DNA of 64,000 nt from Marinomonas sp. TW1. GTDB taxonomy: Bacteria; Pseudomonadota; Gammaproteobacteria; Pseudomonadales; Marinomonadaceae. The stretch is taken from assembly GCF_001625355.1 (NCBI RefSeq), contig NZ_JSEE01000007.1:62001-126000 (forward strand). Direction: 5' to 3'. The position numbers were made by a program, and so were the translations under genes. Below the pieces are notes generated by a model. It saw nothing but the letters and a program-made list of their open reading frames with translations. It ran no database searches and was not told where the DNA came from. Each line of letters starts with the position of its first letter. Positions within the stretch are counted from its first letter, which is position 1. Below are positions 24,889 to 33,178 of this stretch, in pieces.

Positions 24889-26409
24889 ATGATAATTGAT
24901 GACATTATTGCTGGTATTGACGAAGGGGGGCCTAAAAGCTATTACTCCTTTGAAACTTTCGTCCAGCATTTGTTAAAGCATCATATTGAGAGTCAAGAAA
25001 AGAAACTTTTGATTGCTACTGACTCGATGAAATATGGAGATGCGTTTGCACCTGATGGATTTGATCAGTTTGTTGGCCCAACATTAATAGAAATAAAATT
25101 TAATCTAGCAAGGCTGCCTGTAAGGCATTTTATAGAGAGGTCGATATACAGGCTTTTGAACGAATATACCGAGAATAATTTCGAAAACGTTCTCATCGTC
25201 TCAGCTAAGCCGATATCGGAAAAATTTTTATTTCGCGTAGAAGATGAATTAAGCCGAAATAACCTGCCTTTTAAAGTAACATTTTGGGGGCCAGCAGAGC
25301 TAAATAAGGTTGCCTCTAAGAACAGGAAGGTAGTTAATAAAATTGCAAATAACCTTTTTGCCCTGAGGTTATCTTCAGCTATATCTAAGCCTATTAGAGA
25401 CTGGAAGCATGAGAGAGAAGAAATAGTTGAAAACCTTAAAAGCTGTTATAAAAAAGGTCAATTCTCATTATTTCTAGGCGCAGGTGTTTCAAGTAGTGCC
25501 GGGATGCCAGATTGGAATACATTGCTGAACTCATTGTTTGTTACTTATCTTACACAGGAGTTTGATGATGATGTTGCAATGGGAGATAAAGATATTAGTG
25601 ATCTTGTCAGTAGACTGAATAGTATTGATGAGCCTTCGGCATTAATGGCGGCTAGGTATCTCCGAAAAGGGCTGTCGAAGGGAGATGGTGAAGCAAAAGA
25701 ATTTATAGAAGCAGTAACAAAGAATCTCTACAAGCTCAGAAATAATAAGTTTCCAATAGATTCTGAATTAATTAAGTCAATTGCCTCCATGTGTTTACCG
25801 AGACGTACAGGAGCGAAAGTGAAATCAGTTGTTACTTACAATTTCGATGACCTTCTCGAAAGGCAGTTAAGTAACAATGCAATATTACATAGGTGCATTT
25901 ATACAGATAATGAAAGTTATGACCCCGATGAGCTTCCAGTCTACCATGTCCATGGTTTCTTGCCGGAAGATCGGAAAGCATATGATGGATTAGATAATTC
26001 AACCTTAGTTTTTTCGGAAGAGGGTTATCATCAAATTTATTCAGATTCATACCATTGGTCAAATCTAGTTCAACTCAATTCTTTTAGGGAAAGCAATTGT
26101 CTTATGGTTGGCTTATCAATGACCGATCCGAATTTGAGGCGGCTACTCGATATATCTTCAAAAAATATTGAAAGAAGTAAGCATTTTGCGTTTATGAAAA
26201 GACTTTCTTCTGGTGAATTTTGTTATGAGAATAAAAATGGGAAAAAATCAAAAGTCATACAAAATACGGACGCTGCTGATAAGTTCTTAGAGCGCCATCA
26301 TACTCTTAACGAGGAACTTATGAAGGAACTGGGGGTTACAATTATATGGTATGAAACGTATGACGATATCCCAGAAATAATTCGAGCGGTAACTAAACAC
26401 GAAAACTAA
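24889..26409 (+). CDS. Nuclease-like domain fused to a SIR2 domain, cassette-encoded
   Basis: A 506-residue protein with two parts. Residues 1-170 resemble an Mrr-like restriction fold: Asp56 in DGFDQ, then Glu68-Ile-Lys70 in LIEIKF, with WGPAEL near 133. Residues about 185-430 are a SIR2-like NAD domain: FLGAGVSSSAGMPDW at 195-209, TYNFDDLLE at 316-324, YHVHG with the catalytic-type His at 352-356, FSEEGY at 375-380 and GLSMTDPNLRRLL at 408-420. SIR2 domains of this kind occur in anti-phage proteins that destroy NAD. It is the first of three integron-type cassettes, and its stop codon lies inside an attC-like site. A defence role is inferred, not shown. Confidence 0.75.
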   Translation: MIIDDIIAGIDEGGPKSYYSFETFVQHLLKHHIESQEKKLLIATDSMKYGDAFAPDGFDQFVGPTLIEIKFNLARLPVRHFIERSIYRLLNEYTENNFENVLIVSAKPISEKFLFRVEDELSRNNLPFKVTFWGPAELNKVASKNRKVVNKIANNLFALRLSSAISKPIRDWKHEREEIVENLKSCYKKGQFSLFLGAGVSSSAGMPDWNTLLNSLFVTYLTQEFDDDVAMGDKDISDLVSRLNSIDEPSALMAARYLRKGLSKGDGEAKEFIEAVTKNLYKLRNNKFPIDSELIKSIASMCLPRRTGAKVKSVVTYNFDDLLERQLSNNAILHRCIYTDNESYDPDELPVYHVHGFLPEDRKAYDGLDNSTLVFSEEGYHQIYSDSYHWSNLVQLNSFRESNCLMVGLSMTDPNLRRLLDISSKNIERSKHFAFMKRLSSGEFCYENKNGKKSKVIQNTDAADKFLERHHTLNEELMKELGVTIIWYETYDDIPEIIRAVTKHEN

Positions 26410-26451
26410 CAAGGCATTGCAGCGGACAAGCCGCTGAATGCGGCGTTATGT
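26404..26451 (+). repeat. attC-like site 1 (end of first gene cassette)
   Basis: A 5-prime box AACTAAC (26404-26410) overlaps the stop codon, and the 3-prime box GTTATGT is at 26445-26451. Between them, GCATT-G-CAGCGG (26415-26426) pairs with CCGCTG-AATGC (26431-26441), leaving one unpaired G: the extrahelical base typical of attC hairpins. At about 48 bp it is a compact site. Confidence 0.75.
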
Positions 26452-26475
26452 TGTACTCATAGATATGGATAATCC

Positions 26476-27924
26476 ATGGCAAAGAAAAATATATTAACTA
26501 TTGGGTTCGGTCTCGCGGATGAAGACATTGGGTTTAGTGAATTTGACTCAGATATTTCATTGTTGGATTGGGACATAATTCTTTTTAAACTTGATATAAA
26601 TGATTACATTTTCAGCGCTGAGAGCATGTTCCAAGGAAAGCCGTGCTTGTCTGATGATGCGTCATTCAAACTCAAGGCCCAGTCAGAGCATTGGCGAAGA
26701 GAAATTAAGTCTGCGGTAGATCACGGTAAACTAGTAATTATATTCTTGAGTGAACTCAAACAACTAAGTATTGCGACAGGCGAAAAACAGTTCTCAGGCA
26801 CAGGCAGAAATCAAAAAACTACACGAATCGTAACAGGCTATGACAACTATCAGTCAATTCCTCTAAACCTTAAGCCTTTCATCTCTAAGGGCAAAGAAGT
26901 AAAACTTTCCCCAAAAGCCTCTGAAATCATATCTGCATACTGGAGTGAGTTTTCTAGCGTCTCATCGTACAACGTAATTCTTGAGGGTGAATTTACTCCG
27001 TGCCTGGTTACCAAGCACGGAGATAAAACAGTTGGTACTGTAATTCGTTCGAAAAATTCGAACGGAGCGTTGGTATGTTTACCTGATATAGATTTTTATC
27101 CTGAATCATTTTTTGTTGGAGAGGAAGACGAAGAAAATGAAGGAGATTGGACAGCTGAGGCTCTGCAGTTTTCTGCGAAGTTTATTAAAAGCATAGTATC
27201 ACTAGGTAAGGCTATAAACTCACAGGGGGAACTAACTCCTGAACCTGACTGGGCTAAGGATACGGCATATAAACTAGAGAAAGAACAGGGCGAGGCTCAA
27301 AAGTTATTAAAAGTAGAAAAGAAACTTGAAGAAGTGCAAGCAGAGAAAGAATCCATTATGGATGAGGTTAGGGAGCTTGAACGATTTAGGCATTTATTAT
27401 TCGAGAAAGGAAAGCCATTGGAGTTCGCTATCCTTGACGCTCTGCAAGTAATAGGGTTCAAAGTCTCTCAATTCGACGACGGGGAATCTGAATTTGATGC
27501 AGTATTTGAATCCAAGGAAGGTAGATTAATTGGAGAGGCCGAAGGGAAGGATAACAAAGCAATAAATATTGATAAGTTGCGCCAGCTGGCTCTAAATATC
27601 CATGAAGATCTCGAACGAGAGGATGTTGACGAGCCCGCCAAACCAGTGCTTTTTGGTAATGCTTATCGGTTACTTCCATTGGAAGACAGGTCCGACCCCT
27701 TTACGAAAAAATGTCTTTCTGCCTCAACTACAAGCTCTACTGCTCTAGTTTTTACTCCAGACTTATTTAAAGTGGCCAAGTATTTAAAAGATAATAAAGA
27801 TGCAAGATTTGCAACTAAGTGCCGCAAAGCCATTTTTGGTTCAGTTGGTCTAGTTGACTTTCCAGCTGTACCGCAAAGTAATAACAGTCATGAAGAGACG
27901 GAAGAAAGTGCCACAACAACATAA
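26476..27924 (+). CDS. Coiled-coil protein with C-terminal PD-(D/E)XK-like domain, cassette-encoded
   Basis: A 482-residue protein that I do not recognise as a named family. Residues 1-240 look like an alpha/beta domain with strands such as LDWDIILFKLD and KLVIIFLSE. A charged coiled coil covers about 262-308. Residues 310-450 suggest a restriction-type nuclease fold: EFAILDALQVIGF, then Asp341 in EFDAVFES and Glu354-Ala-Glu356-Gly-Lys358 in IGEAEGKD. The tail is acidic and low-complexity. It is the second cassette, between attC-like sites 1 and 2, and its stop codon is within site 2. Together with the preceding SIR2 fusion it suggests a nucleic-acid-targeting defence module, an inference from domain type. 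Confidence 0.65.
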   Translation: MAKKNILTIGFGLADEDIGFSEFDSDISLLDWDIILFKLDINDYIFSAESMFQGKPCLSDDASFKLKAQSEHWRREIKSAVDHGKLVIIFLSELKQLSIATGEKQFSGTGRNQKTTRIVTGYDNYQSIPLNLKPFISKGKEVKLSPKASEIISAYWSEFSSVSSYNVILEGEFTPCLVTKHGDKTVGTVIRSKNSNGALVCLPDIDFYPESFFVGEEDEENEGDWTAEALQFSAKFIKSIVSLGKAINSQGELTPEPDWAKDTAYKLEKEQGEAQKLLKVEKKLEEVQAEKESIMDEVRELERFRHLLFEKGKPLEFAILDALQVIGFKVSQFDDGESEFDAVFESKEGRLIGEAEGKDNKAINIDKLRQLALNIHEDLEREDVDEPAKPVLFGNAYRLLPLEDRSDPFTKKCLSASTTSSTALVFTPDLFKVAKYLKDNKDARFATKCRKAIFGSVGLVDFPAVPQSNNSHEETEESATTT

Positions 27925-27993
27925 CAAGTCAATCAACTTCGCGCCTACGGCGCCGGACGCAGCATAGCTGCGCCGGTTATTGAGGCGTTAGCA
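27919..27993 (+). repeat. attC-like site 2 (end of second gene cassette)
   Basis: The 5-prime box ACATAAC (27919-27925) includes the stop codon, and the 3-prime box GTTAGCA is at 27987-27993. The inner arms TCAAT-C-AAC and GTTATTGA pair with one unpaired C, the extrahelical base expected of attC. A central CGCAGC-ATA-GCTGCG hairpin forms the variable terminal structure. The GTTATTGAGGCGTTAG end closely resembles Vibrio-type attC repeats. Confidence 0.85.
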
Positions 27994-28012
27994 TACAGGA
28001 TAGGAAATATCT

Positions 28013-28957
28013 TTGATCAAAGAACTCTGGGAAAAATATATTGGATTGGCTCTTCCACTGAAGCTAATTCTTGGGGCTATTATAGGGATTATTTTAGGCC
28101 CAGGTCTTATTGGTTTCTTAAGTGAGTATGCAACCTACAGCTATGCAATACAGCTTGGGATAAGACCCCCACTAGAGGGGATACCTTATTTAAAAACTGC
28201 AGTCACAGCTGGAAGTCTCTTTTTAACTGTAATTATAGCGCTAATATTTCTGATTTCTAGATTTATTGCTTCAGCAATTGCTGTGCAATTAGCGAGTTAT
28301 CTAAGACAGATTTCTGGGGTTGTAAATTCAGTCCTTAGCTTAATTAGGAAAATCACACTGGGACTGATTAAAATCCCAAGCTTCGAACATGGCGATGCTA
28401 TTTCTAAATTAAAAAGCTTTTCATCAAAACTAGCAATTTTATTTTCATTTATTGTGGCGATTGGCTTTTTTCTGGGATTCTATATTTTCTTTAGAGTAGA
28501 GGGCGAACCTGATGCATTAAAAATTGGTGTTTTTGCTGGTATTTATATATTGATTGCTCTTCTTACTACATGGAGCAAAAAGGCAGTGTGGTGGGTTTCA
28601 ATATCATCGGCAATACTGTTCTATGCCTTTTCATTTTTTCTGTTATTTAACGTCAATTATTATTCAGAATTTTTAAGGCTTGTTGGTTATGGCGGTGGTT
28701 CCAAGGTTACAATTTCCTTCAAGGAAGATGATAGTATTTCTGACGACTACTACATGCTTTTAAGAACAACTAAGTCTTTGATATTAATGAGCAATAATTC
28801 TTCGGTCATCATTGAAATACCTATCGAAAAGGTACATAAAGTTTCTTACAAAATATTAGGAAAAGGAAATAAATATAAACTCCCAGAGTCACCGGTAGTA
28901 GGTAATAATGCTAACAAGTCAAAGCACTCAGACAGCGTAAACGCTGCTGGTGTTTGA
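28013..28957 (+). CDS. Five-TM membrane protein, cassette-encoded, C-terminus within attC
   Basis: A 314-residue protein of unknown family. Membrane segments are visible at about 15-37 (LKLILGAIIGIILGPGLIGF), 62-95, 140-165, 172-190 and 194-220. A cytoplasmic or periplasmic domain of some 90 residues follows, containing VTISFKEDDSISDDYYMLLR and a strand-rich SVIIEIPIEKVHKVSYKILG. The start is a TTG at 28013 after AGGA. The stop lies inside the third attC-like site, so the last 16 or so residues (ANKSKHSDSVNAAGV) are translated attC sequence. It is the third cassette; a membrane effector or an unrelated passenger gene are both possible. Confidence 0.65.
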   Translation: MIKELWEKYIGLALPLKLILGAIIGIILGPGLIGFLSEYATYSYAIQLGIRPPLEGIPYLKTAVTAGSLFLTVIIALIFLISRFIASAIAVQLASYLRQISGVVNSVLSLIRKITLGLIKIPSFEHGDAISKLKSFSSKLAILFSFIVAIGFFLGFYIFFRVEGEPDALKIGVFAGIYILIALLTTWSKKAVWWVSISSAILFYAFSFFLLFNVNYYSEFLRLVGYGGGSKVTISFKEDDSISDDYYMLLRTTKSLILMSNNSSVIIEIPIEKVHKVSYKILGKGNKYKLPESPVVGNNANKSKHSDSVNAAGV

Positions 28958-28967
28958 GGCGTCAAAC
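28909..28967 (+). repeat. attC-like site 3 (end of third gene cassette)
   Basis: The 5-prime box TGCTAAC is at 28909-28915. TCAAA-G-CAC pairs with GTGTTTGA leaving one unpaired G, and CAGCG-TAAA-CGCTG (28933-28946) forms the terminal hairpin. The 3-prime box reads GTCAAAC (28961-28967) instead of GTT-type, so the crossover triplet is changed. This may have immobilised the end of the array. Confidence 0.75.
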
Positions 28968-29281
28968 TCCCAACCCCACAACTTCTATACGCTTTACCTA
29001 TCCTCAGCAAACCACTTCACCTAAAAACAATGAACAGGGGGGCTAGAAGTCAGCCCTGTTCTTTGGTTGTTTGGTCAGCAGATCATGCCTTCAATGTGCA
29101 ATATCGGTGTGTTGTCATCGAATATTCGGCTTCGGCTCTTGTCTACTTTCCCTGTCGAATTTTTATCATCGCATTGGGAGATAGGTTCAGACGTAAGTCC
29201 CCACGCATGCTTCGCAATCGATTAAAAAATAAGCTAATGTCCTTATCTTGAATCGAAAAATTACGATATGAAGGGAAGGGT
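28968..29281. other. Intergenic region after the cassette array
   Basis: These 314 bp contain a terminator-like hairpin at 29032-29064 and then no convincing gene; the frame at 29030-29251 has no family features. AAGGGAAGGG just before 29282 is the ribosome binding site of the next gene. Confidence 0.5.
29032..29064 (+). terminator. Terminator-like hairpin closing the cassette array
   Basis: GAACAGGG plus GCT (29032-29044, with a two-base bulge) pairs with AGCCCTGTTC (29052-29061), followed by TTTGGTTGTTT. It could end transcripts coming from the cassettes. Confidence 0.6.
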
Positions 29282-30460
29282 ATGGAGCAGTGGTTTACAA
29301 GATGGCGCGCTTTGTTACTTGTGTCAGTCGTGATTGTGCTGGCTTGGGTCGGAGTGGTAGACAGTTACGCCGAAGACTACATAAATGCCTCGTTAGTGAC
29401 GTCTTCTGTGTCCTTTGGCTTGGCCAGATTGTTCAATGCCACTGTGTCTGTGTTGTCGACCGTCACACTCAATGTTCCCATTGTTGGCTCGATTCAGATT
29501 GGTGAAATGCTGGATCCATTGAACGATTTGGTGGAAGACTTTTCCACGATCATGAAGTACGCCATTTCGTCGTTATTGATTCAAAAATTTCTCGTGGAAA
29601 TCTTCCAAACTCTGTATTTCAAAGTCTTTATCAGTGTGTCTGGTGTGCTCTACTTAGTTTGCTATTACTTTTCTCTCAGTGGCTTGGTTTTTATCTATCG
29701 TGTGTTCTTATTTGCCTGTTTGTGTAAGTTCTCCATTGCCTTAGTGGCGTTGGCGAGCAGTTGGGTGGACAGCGCGTTTGTAGAACCGCGTATTGAACAA
29801 AACAATTTGGCGCTGGAAGGCTTTCCGGTTGCACCAGATCAACTCGATCAATCTTTGGATTTAACGGCCGAATTAAAGGCGCAGGCGGCTCTTGATTTAC
29901 AGAGAGAAAGGCAAAAGCAGGAGGCACTGTTAGAACAAATGTCTTTGCTGCGTAAAGCGTTATCCAGACTTGATGAAGAAAAAGCAGCCTTGAGCGAACA
30001 AAAATCGACGTTGGCGACAGAAGAAGGAACCTTTAACAGCTTGTTTAATCGCTCAGCTGAGCTTAAAGCCGTGCAATCCAAGTTAGATCAATTGAACGAT
30101 GAGATTCGACGTCAACGTATCCGTCTGACTGGTTTGCTTGATCAGGAGCGAGACGTTGCCAATGAAATGATTTCATTAACAGAGCGCATGAATAACTCAA
30201 TGAGTACCTTTGAAAGTCTTACCACTGGTTTTAGCCGTGTGACCATGGCCGCAAAGAATAAAATTTTGGGGTATGTGGATTCATTGAATGCTTCCATGGA
30301 TATGTTTTTAAACTTGATGGCGCTGTTTCTTCTCAAAACCTTGGTCATGCCTTTGCTGTTTTTGTGGGGGATTTATAAAGCCTTTGTGAGGGTATGGGAA
30401 ATGACGCCAAGGCAAGCTTTGGAAAAGACGAAAGCCTCTTTGCATCGCATCCCTAAATGA
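29282..30460 (+). CDS. Membrane protein with long central coiled coil, unknown function
   Basis: A 392-residue protein that I cannot assign. Segment 10-28 (ALLLVSVVIVLAWVGVV) anchors the N-terminus. About 40-95 is an extracytoplasmic stretch rich in Ser, Val and Thr, and two or three membrane helices lie at 95-165. A charged coiled coil runs from about 195 to 310 (QRERQKQEALLEQMSLLRKA onward). A last membrane helix is at 343-372, with a basic tail. The ribosome binding site AAGGGAAGGG is strong. It lies just outside the cassette array, has no attC after it, and its base use is like that of the host genes. A role in envelope organisation is possible. Confidence 0.6.
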   Translation: MEQWFTRWRALLLVSVVIVLAWVGVVDSYAEDYINASLVTSSVSFGLARLFNATVSVLSTVTLNVPIVGSIQIGEMLDPLNDLVEDFSTIMKYAISSLLIQKFLVEIFQTLYFKVFISVSGVLYLVCYYFSLSGLVFIYRVFLFACLCKFSIALVALASSWVDSAFVEPRIEQNNLALEGFPVAPDQLDQSLDLTAELKAQAALDLQRERQKQEALLEQMSLLRKALSRLDEEKAALSEQKSTLATEEGTFNSLFNRSAELKAVQSKLDQLNDEIRRQRIRLTGLLDQERDVANEMISLTERMNNSMSTFESLTTGFSRVTMAAKNKILGYVDSLNASMDMFLNLMALFLLKTLVMPLLFLWGIYKAFVRVWEMTPRQALEKTKASLHRIPK

Positions 30461-30484
30461 GCTGGTTAATCCGTCATCACGCAT

Positions 30485-30517
30485 AAAAAATCCCCAGAGA
30501 GAAGACTCACTGGGGAT
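30485..30517 (-). terminator. Terminator of the norspermidine operon
   Basis: ATCCCCAG at 30490-30497 pairs with CTGGGGAT at 30510-30517. On the leftward strand the stem is followed by TTTTTT, so it best serves the carboxynorspermidine dehydrogenase gene; it may also stop the rightward gene. Confidence 0.8.
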
Positions 30518-30558
30518 GTTCATTTGCTAACGATAAGCTTTCCTGAAATAAGGGAGGC

Positions 30559-31797
30559 TTAAAGCGTAAAAGGGCGGTCGCCGTTTTCGTCTTTAATGCG
30601 AGTTGGCAGACCCATGTCGTTCAACAAACCTAGGAAAGGTTTCGGGTCTAGTTGCTCAACGTTGCGCATTTCTTTGGCATCCCAAGTACCGTTGGCCACC
30701 AAAATGGCTGCCGCTACCGGTGGCACACCAGCGGTGTAAGAAATACCTTGGCTGCCCACTTCGTTGTAAGCGTCTTTGTGATCGGCCACGTTGTAGATGA
30801 AGACTTCTTTTTCTTCACCGTCCTTGATGCCTTTCACCACATCGCCAATGCAGGTTTTACCTGTGTATTCCGGTGCCAAAGAAGAAGGGTCTGGCAATAC
30901 CGCTTTAACCACTTTTAATGGCACAACTTCTAGGCCTTCTGCGGTTTTTACTGGTTGCTCAGACAAGAGTCCCAAGCTTTTCAATACCGTAAAGACGTTG
31001 ATGTAATGCTCGCCGAAGCCCATCCAGAAACGTACATTTGGTACGTCTAGGTTCTGTGATAACGAGTGCACTTCATCGTGGCCGGTCATGTAAGCGGTTT
31101 GCTGACCAACAACAGGAAGATCATCGGTACGGCTGATTTCAAACATTTTGTTTTCTTGCCACTGGCGGTTTTGCCAAGAGTAAACTCGACCAGTAAATTC
31201 ACGGAAGTTGATTTCAGGGTCAAAGTTCGTGGCAAAGTATTTACCGTGGCTACCCGCGTTAATGTCGATGATGTCGATATCGCTGACGCTGTCAAAGTAG
31301 TCATTGTAGGCCAATGCAGCATAAGCATTGACGACACCTGGATCGAAACCAACACCAAGGATGGCAGTAATGCTATTGTCTTTACAACGTTCACGGCGTT
31401 GCCATTCGTAGTTGGCGTACCAAGGTGGCTGTTCACAGATTTTTTCAGGTTCTTCGTGGATCGCCGTGTCTAGGTAAGCGGCACCGGTTTCGATACAGGC
31501 TTCCAAAACAGACATATTAATGAAGGCAGAACCGACGTTGATGACGATTTGAGATTCGGTGTCTTGAATCAATTTCACAGTGGCTGGCACGTCTAGAGCG
31601 TCTAGGGCAAATGCTTGAATGCGGCCTTCGACTTTCATACTGCCTTTGTCTAGGACACTGGCTACAATATCGTCGCATTTCGCAACGCTACGTGAAGCAA
31701 TTGCGATATTGCCCAGTGTGTCGTTGTGTTGAGCGCATTTGTGAGCGACGACGCGCGCCACGCCTCCGCCACCAATAATGAGGACATTTTTTTTCAT
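30559..31797 (-). CDS. Carboxynorspermidine dehydrogenase (saccharopine dehydrogenase family)
   Basis: A 412-residue enzyme that reductively joins aspartate beta-semialdehyde and 1,3-diaminopropane (or putrescine) to make carboxynorspermidine. NVLIIGGGGVARVVAHKCAQ at the N-terminus is the Rossmann loop; AIASRSVAKCDD and INVGSAFINMSVLEACI follow; GVGFDPGVVNAYAA and the long substrate domain with MGFGEHYINVFTVL match the saccharopine dehydrogenase-like family. The ATG at 31797 has GGAGAGAG before it and begins MKKNVL; the 32-residue upstream extension overlaps nspC and is rejected. It follows nspC by 34 bp in one operon, giving the pair needed for norspermidine. Confidence 0.88.
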   Translation of the reverse strand: MKKNVLIIGGGGVARVVAHKCAQHNDTLGNIAIASRSVAKCDDIVASVLDKGSMKVEGRIQAFALDALDVPATVKLIQDTESQIVINVGSAFINMSVLEACIETGAAYLDTAIHEEPEKICEQPPWYANYEWQRRERCKDNSITAILGVGFDPGVVNAYAALAYNDYFDSVSDIDIIDINAGSHGKYFATNFDPEINFREFTGRVYSWQNRQWQENKMFEISRTDDLPVVGQQTAYMTGHDEVHSLSQNLDVPNVRFWMGFGEHYINVFTVLKSLGLLSEQPVKTAEGLEVVPLKVVKAVLPDPSSLAPEYTGKTCIGDVVKGIKDGEEKEVFIYNVADHKDAYNEVGSQGISYTAGVPPVAAAILVANGTWDAKEMRNVEQLDPKPFLGLLNDMGLPTRIKDENGDRPFTL

Positions 31798-31831
31798 AGT
31801 AACACTCTCTCCAAAAATTGAGTCTGTAGAG

Positions 31832-32929
31832 TTAAGACAGATTCTGTTCAAAGTCTTGATAGTCGAATTCTCTGACGAGTTCGATGCTGCCATCCAGTTG
31901 GCGTATGGCTATGGATGGCATTTTGACGCCATTAAACCAGTTTTTCTTCACCATGGTGTAGCCCGCTGCGTCTTGAAAAGACAAGCGATCTCCCACCTTA
32001 AGAGGTTTAGTAAAGTTGAATTCCCCAAAAATATCACCTGCAAGACAGGATTTTCCGCACACCATGTACTGATGCTCGCCGTCGTTAGGCTGCATTTTGG
32101 CGTTTTCACGATAGATTAATAAGTCCAACATGTGGGCTTCAATGGAACTGTCGACGATGGCCAAATTTTTGCCATTGAATAAGGTGTCCAGCACGGTGAC
32201 TTCAAGGGTTGTGCTGTTAGTAATACTGGCTTCACCTGGTTCAAGATAGACTTGAATGTCGTACTGTTCGGCAAAAGCTTTTAGACGTTGGCAAAAGCGG
32301 TCAAGTGGGTAGTTTTCCCCTGTAAAGTGAATGCCGCCGCCTAAGCTCACCCACTTCACTTGTGCAATCAGGTGACCAAAGCGTTGTTCGATCAAATTAA
32401 GCATCTCGTCAAAACGTTCAAAGCTGTCGTTTTCACAGTTGTTGTGGAACATGAAGCCAGAGATGTCATTAATGACGCTGCTGATTTGTTCAGGGTCCCA
32501 TTCCCCTAAACGACTGAAGGGTCTGGCTGGATCGGCAATGATGAATTCCGACGTACTGACTTGTGGGTTGACGCGCAAACCGCGAGTCTTGTTTTCGCTT
32601 ATGTCTTTAAAGCGATTTAATTGACCAATCGAGTTGAAAATGATTTTGTCAGAGTGTGCCAATACGTCTTCGATTTCCTCATCAGAGTAAGCCACACTGT
32701 AGGCATGGGTTTCCCCTTGAAAACGAGTTTTGCCCAATGTCACTTCGTATAGAGAGGAAGATGTGGTGCCATCCATATACTCTTGCATCAGGTCAAATAC
32801 AGACCAAGTTGCAAAGCATTTCAACGCTAATAAAGACTTGGCACCAGAGTTTTCTCGCACATAGGCAATCTTCTCTAAATTCTTTAATAAAGCCGCTTTG
32901 TCTATGAGGTAGTAGGGGGTTTTGATCAT
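31832..32929 (-). CDS. nspC: Carboxynorspermidine decarboxylase
   Basis: A 365-residue PLP enzyme of the alanine racemase-fold decarboxylases. LLALKCFATWSVFDLM has the PLP lysine near residue 40; DGTTSSSLYEV, GETHAYSVAY and MFHNNCEN follow; VSLGGGIHF binds phosphate; YLEPGEA and CLAGDIFGEF hold catalytic residues, and GYTMVKKNWFNG is typical of NspC. It decarboxylates carboxynorspermidine (and carboxyspermidine) to the polyamine. Start 32929 (MIKTPYYLID) matches the family N-terminus; the TTG at 32968 would add 13 residues. It is first in the operon with carboxynorspermidine dehydrogenase. The diaminobutyrate enzymes that make diaminopropane are not in this window. Confidence 0.92.
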   Translation of the reverse strand: MIKTPYYLIDKAALLKNLEKIAYVRENSGAKSLLALKCFATWSVFDLMQEYMDGTTSSSLYEVTLGKTRFQGETHAYSVAYSDEEIEDVLAHSDKIIFNSIGQLNRFKDISENKTRGLRVNPQVSTSEFIIADPARPFSRLGEWDPEQISSVINDISGFMFHNNCENDSFERFDEMLNLIEQRFGHLIAQVKWVSLGGGIHFTGENYPLDRFCQRLKAFAEQYDIQVYLEPGEASITNSTTLEVTVLDTLFNGKNLAIVDSSIEAHMLDLLIYRENAKMQPNDGEHQYMVCGKSCLAGDIFGEFNFTKPLKVGDRLSFQDAAGYTMVKKNWFNGVKMPSIAIRQLDGSIELVREFDYQDFEQNLS

Positions 32930-33178
32930 GGCACCAGCTCGATTGTAAAAAAGTCGGTATTCTAGCAAACAAGTGAGGATTTTCTAGCTTTCTGGTTGTC
33001 TTTTAATCGCTTTTTAACGTCATTTAGCGGTTTTTTCTGTCTGTAACGCCAATGTGCGATTTTTGTGCAAATTTAGTCGTTATCCTTATTCAGTGATCTG
33101 CTTTATAATCCTGTTCGTTTTTTTGCTATAGGCTAGGTGGCTTTTATAGCGAGTGGGGATAATGAGAGGGCATGTTTA

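Noticed and set aside
29030..29251. 73-residue open frame after the cassettes
   Set aside because: It starts inside a terminator-like hairpin and has no family features.
24090..29281. Prophage or transposon as carrier of the defence-like genes
   Set aside because: No phage structural gene, transposase, integrase or terminal inverted repeat was seen; the attC sites explain the arrangement better.
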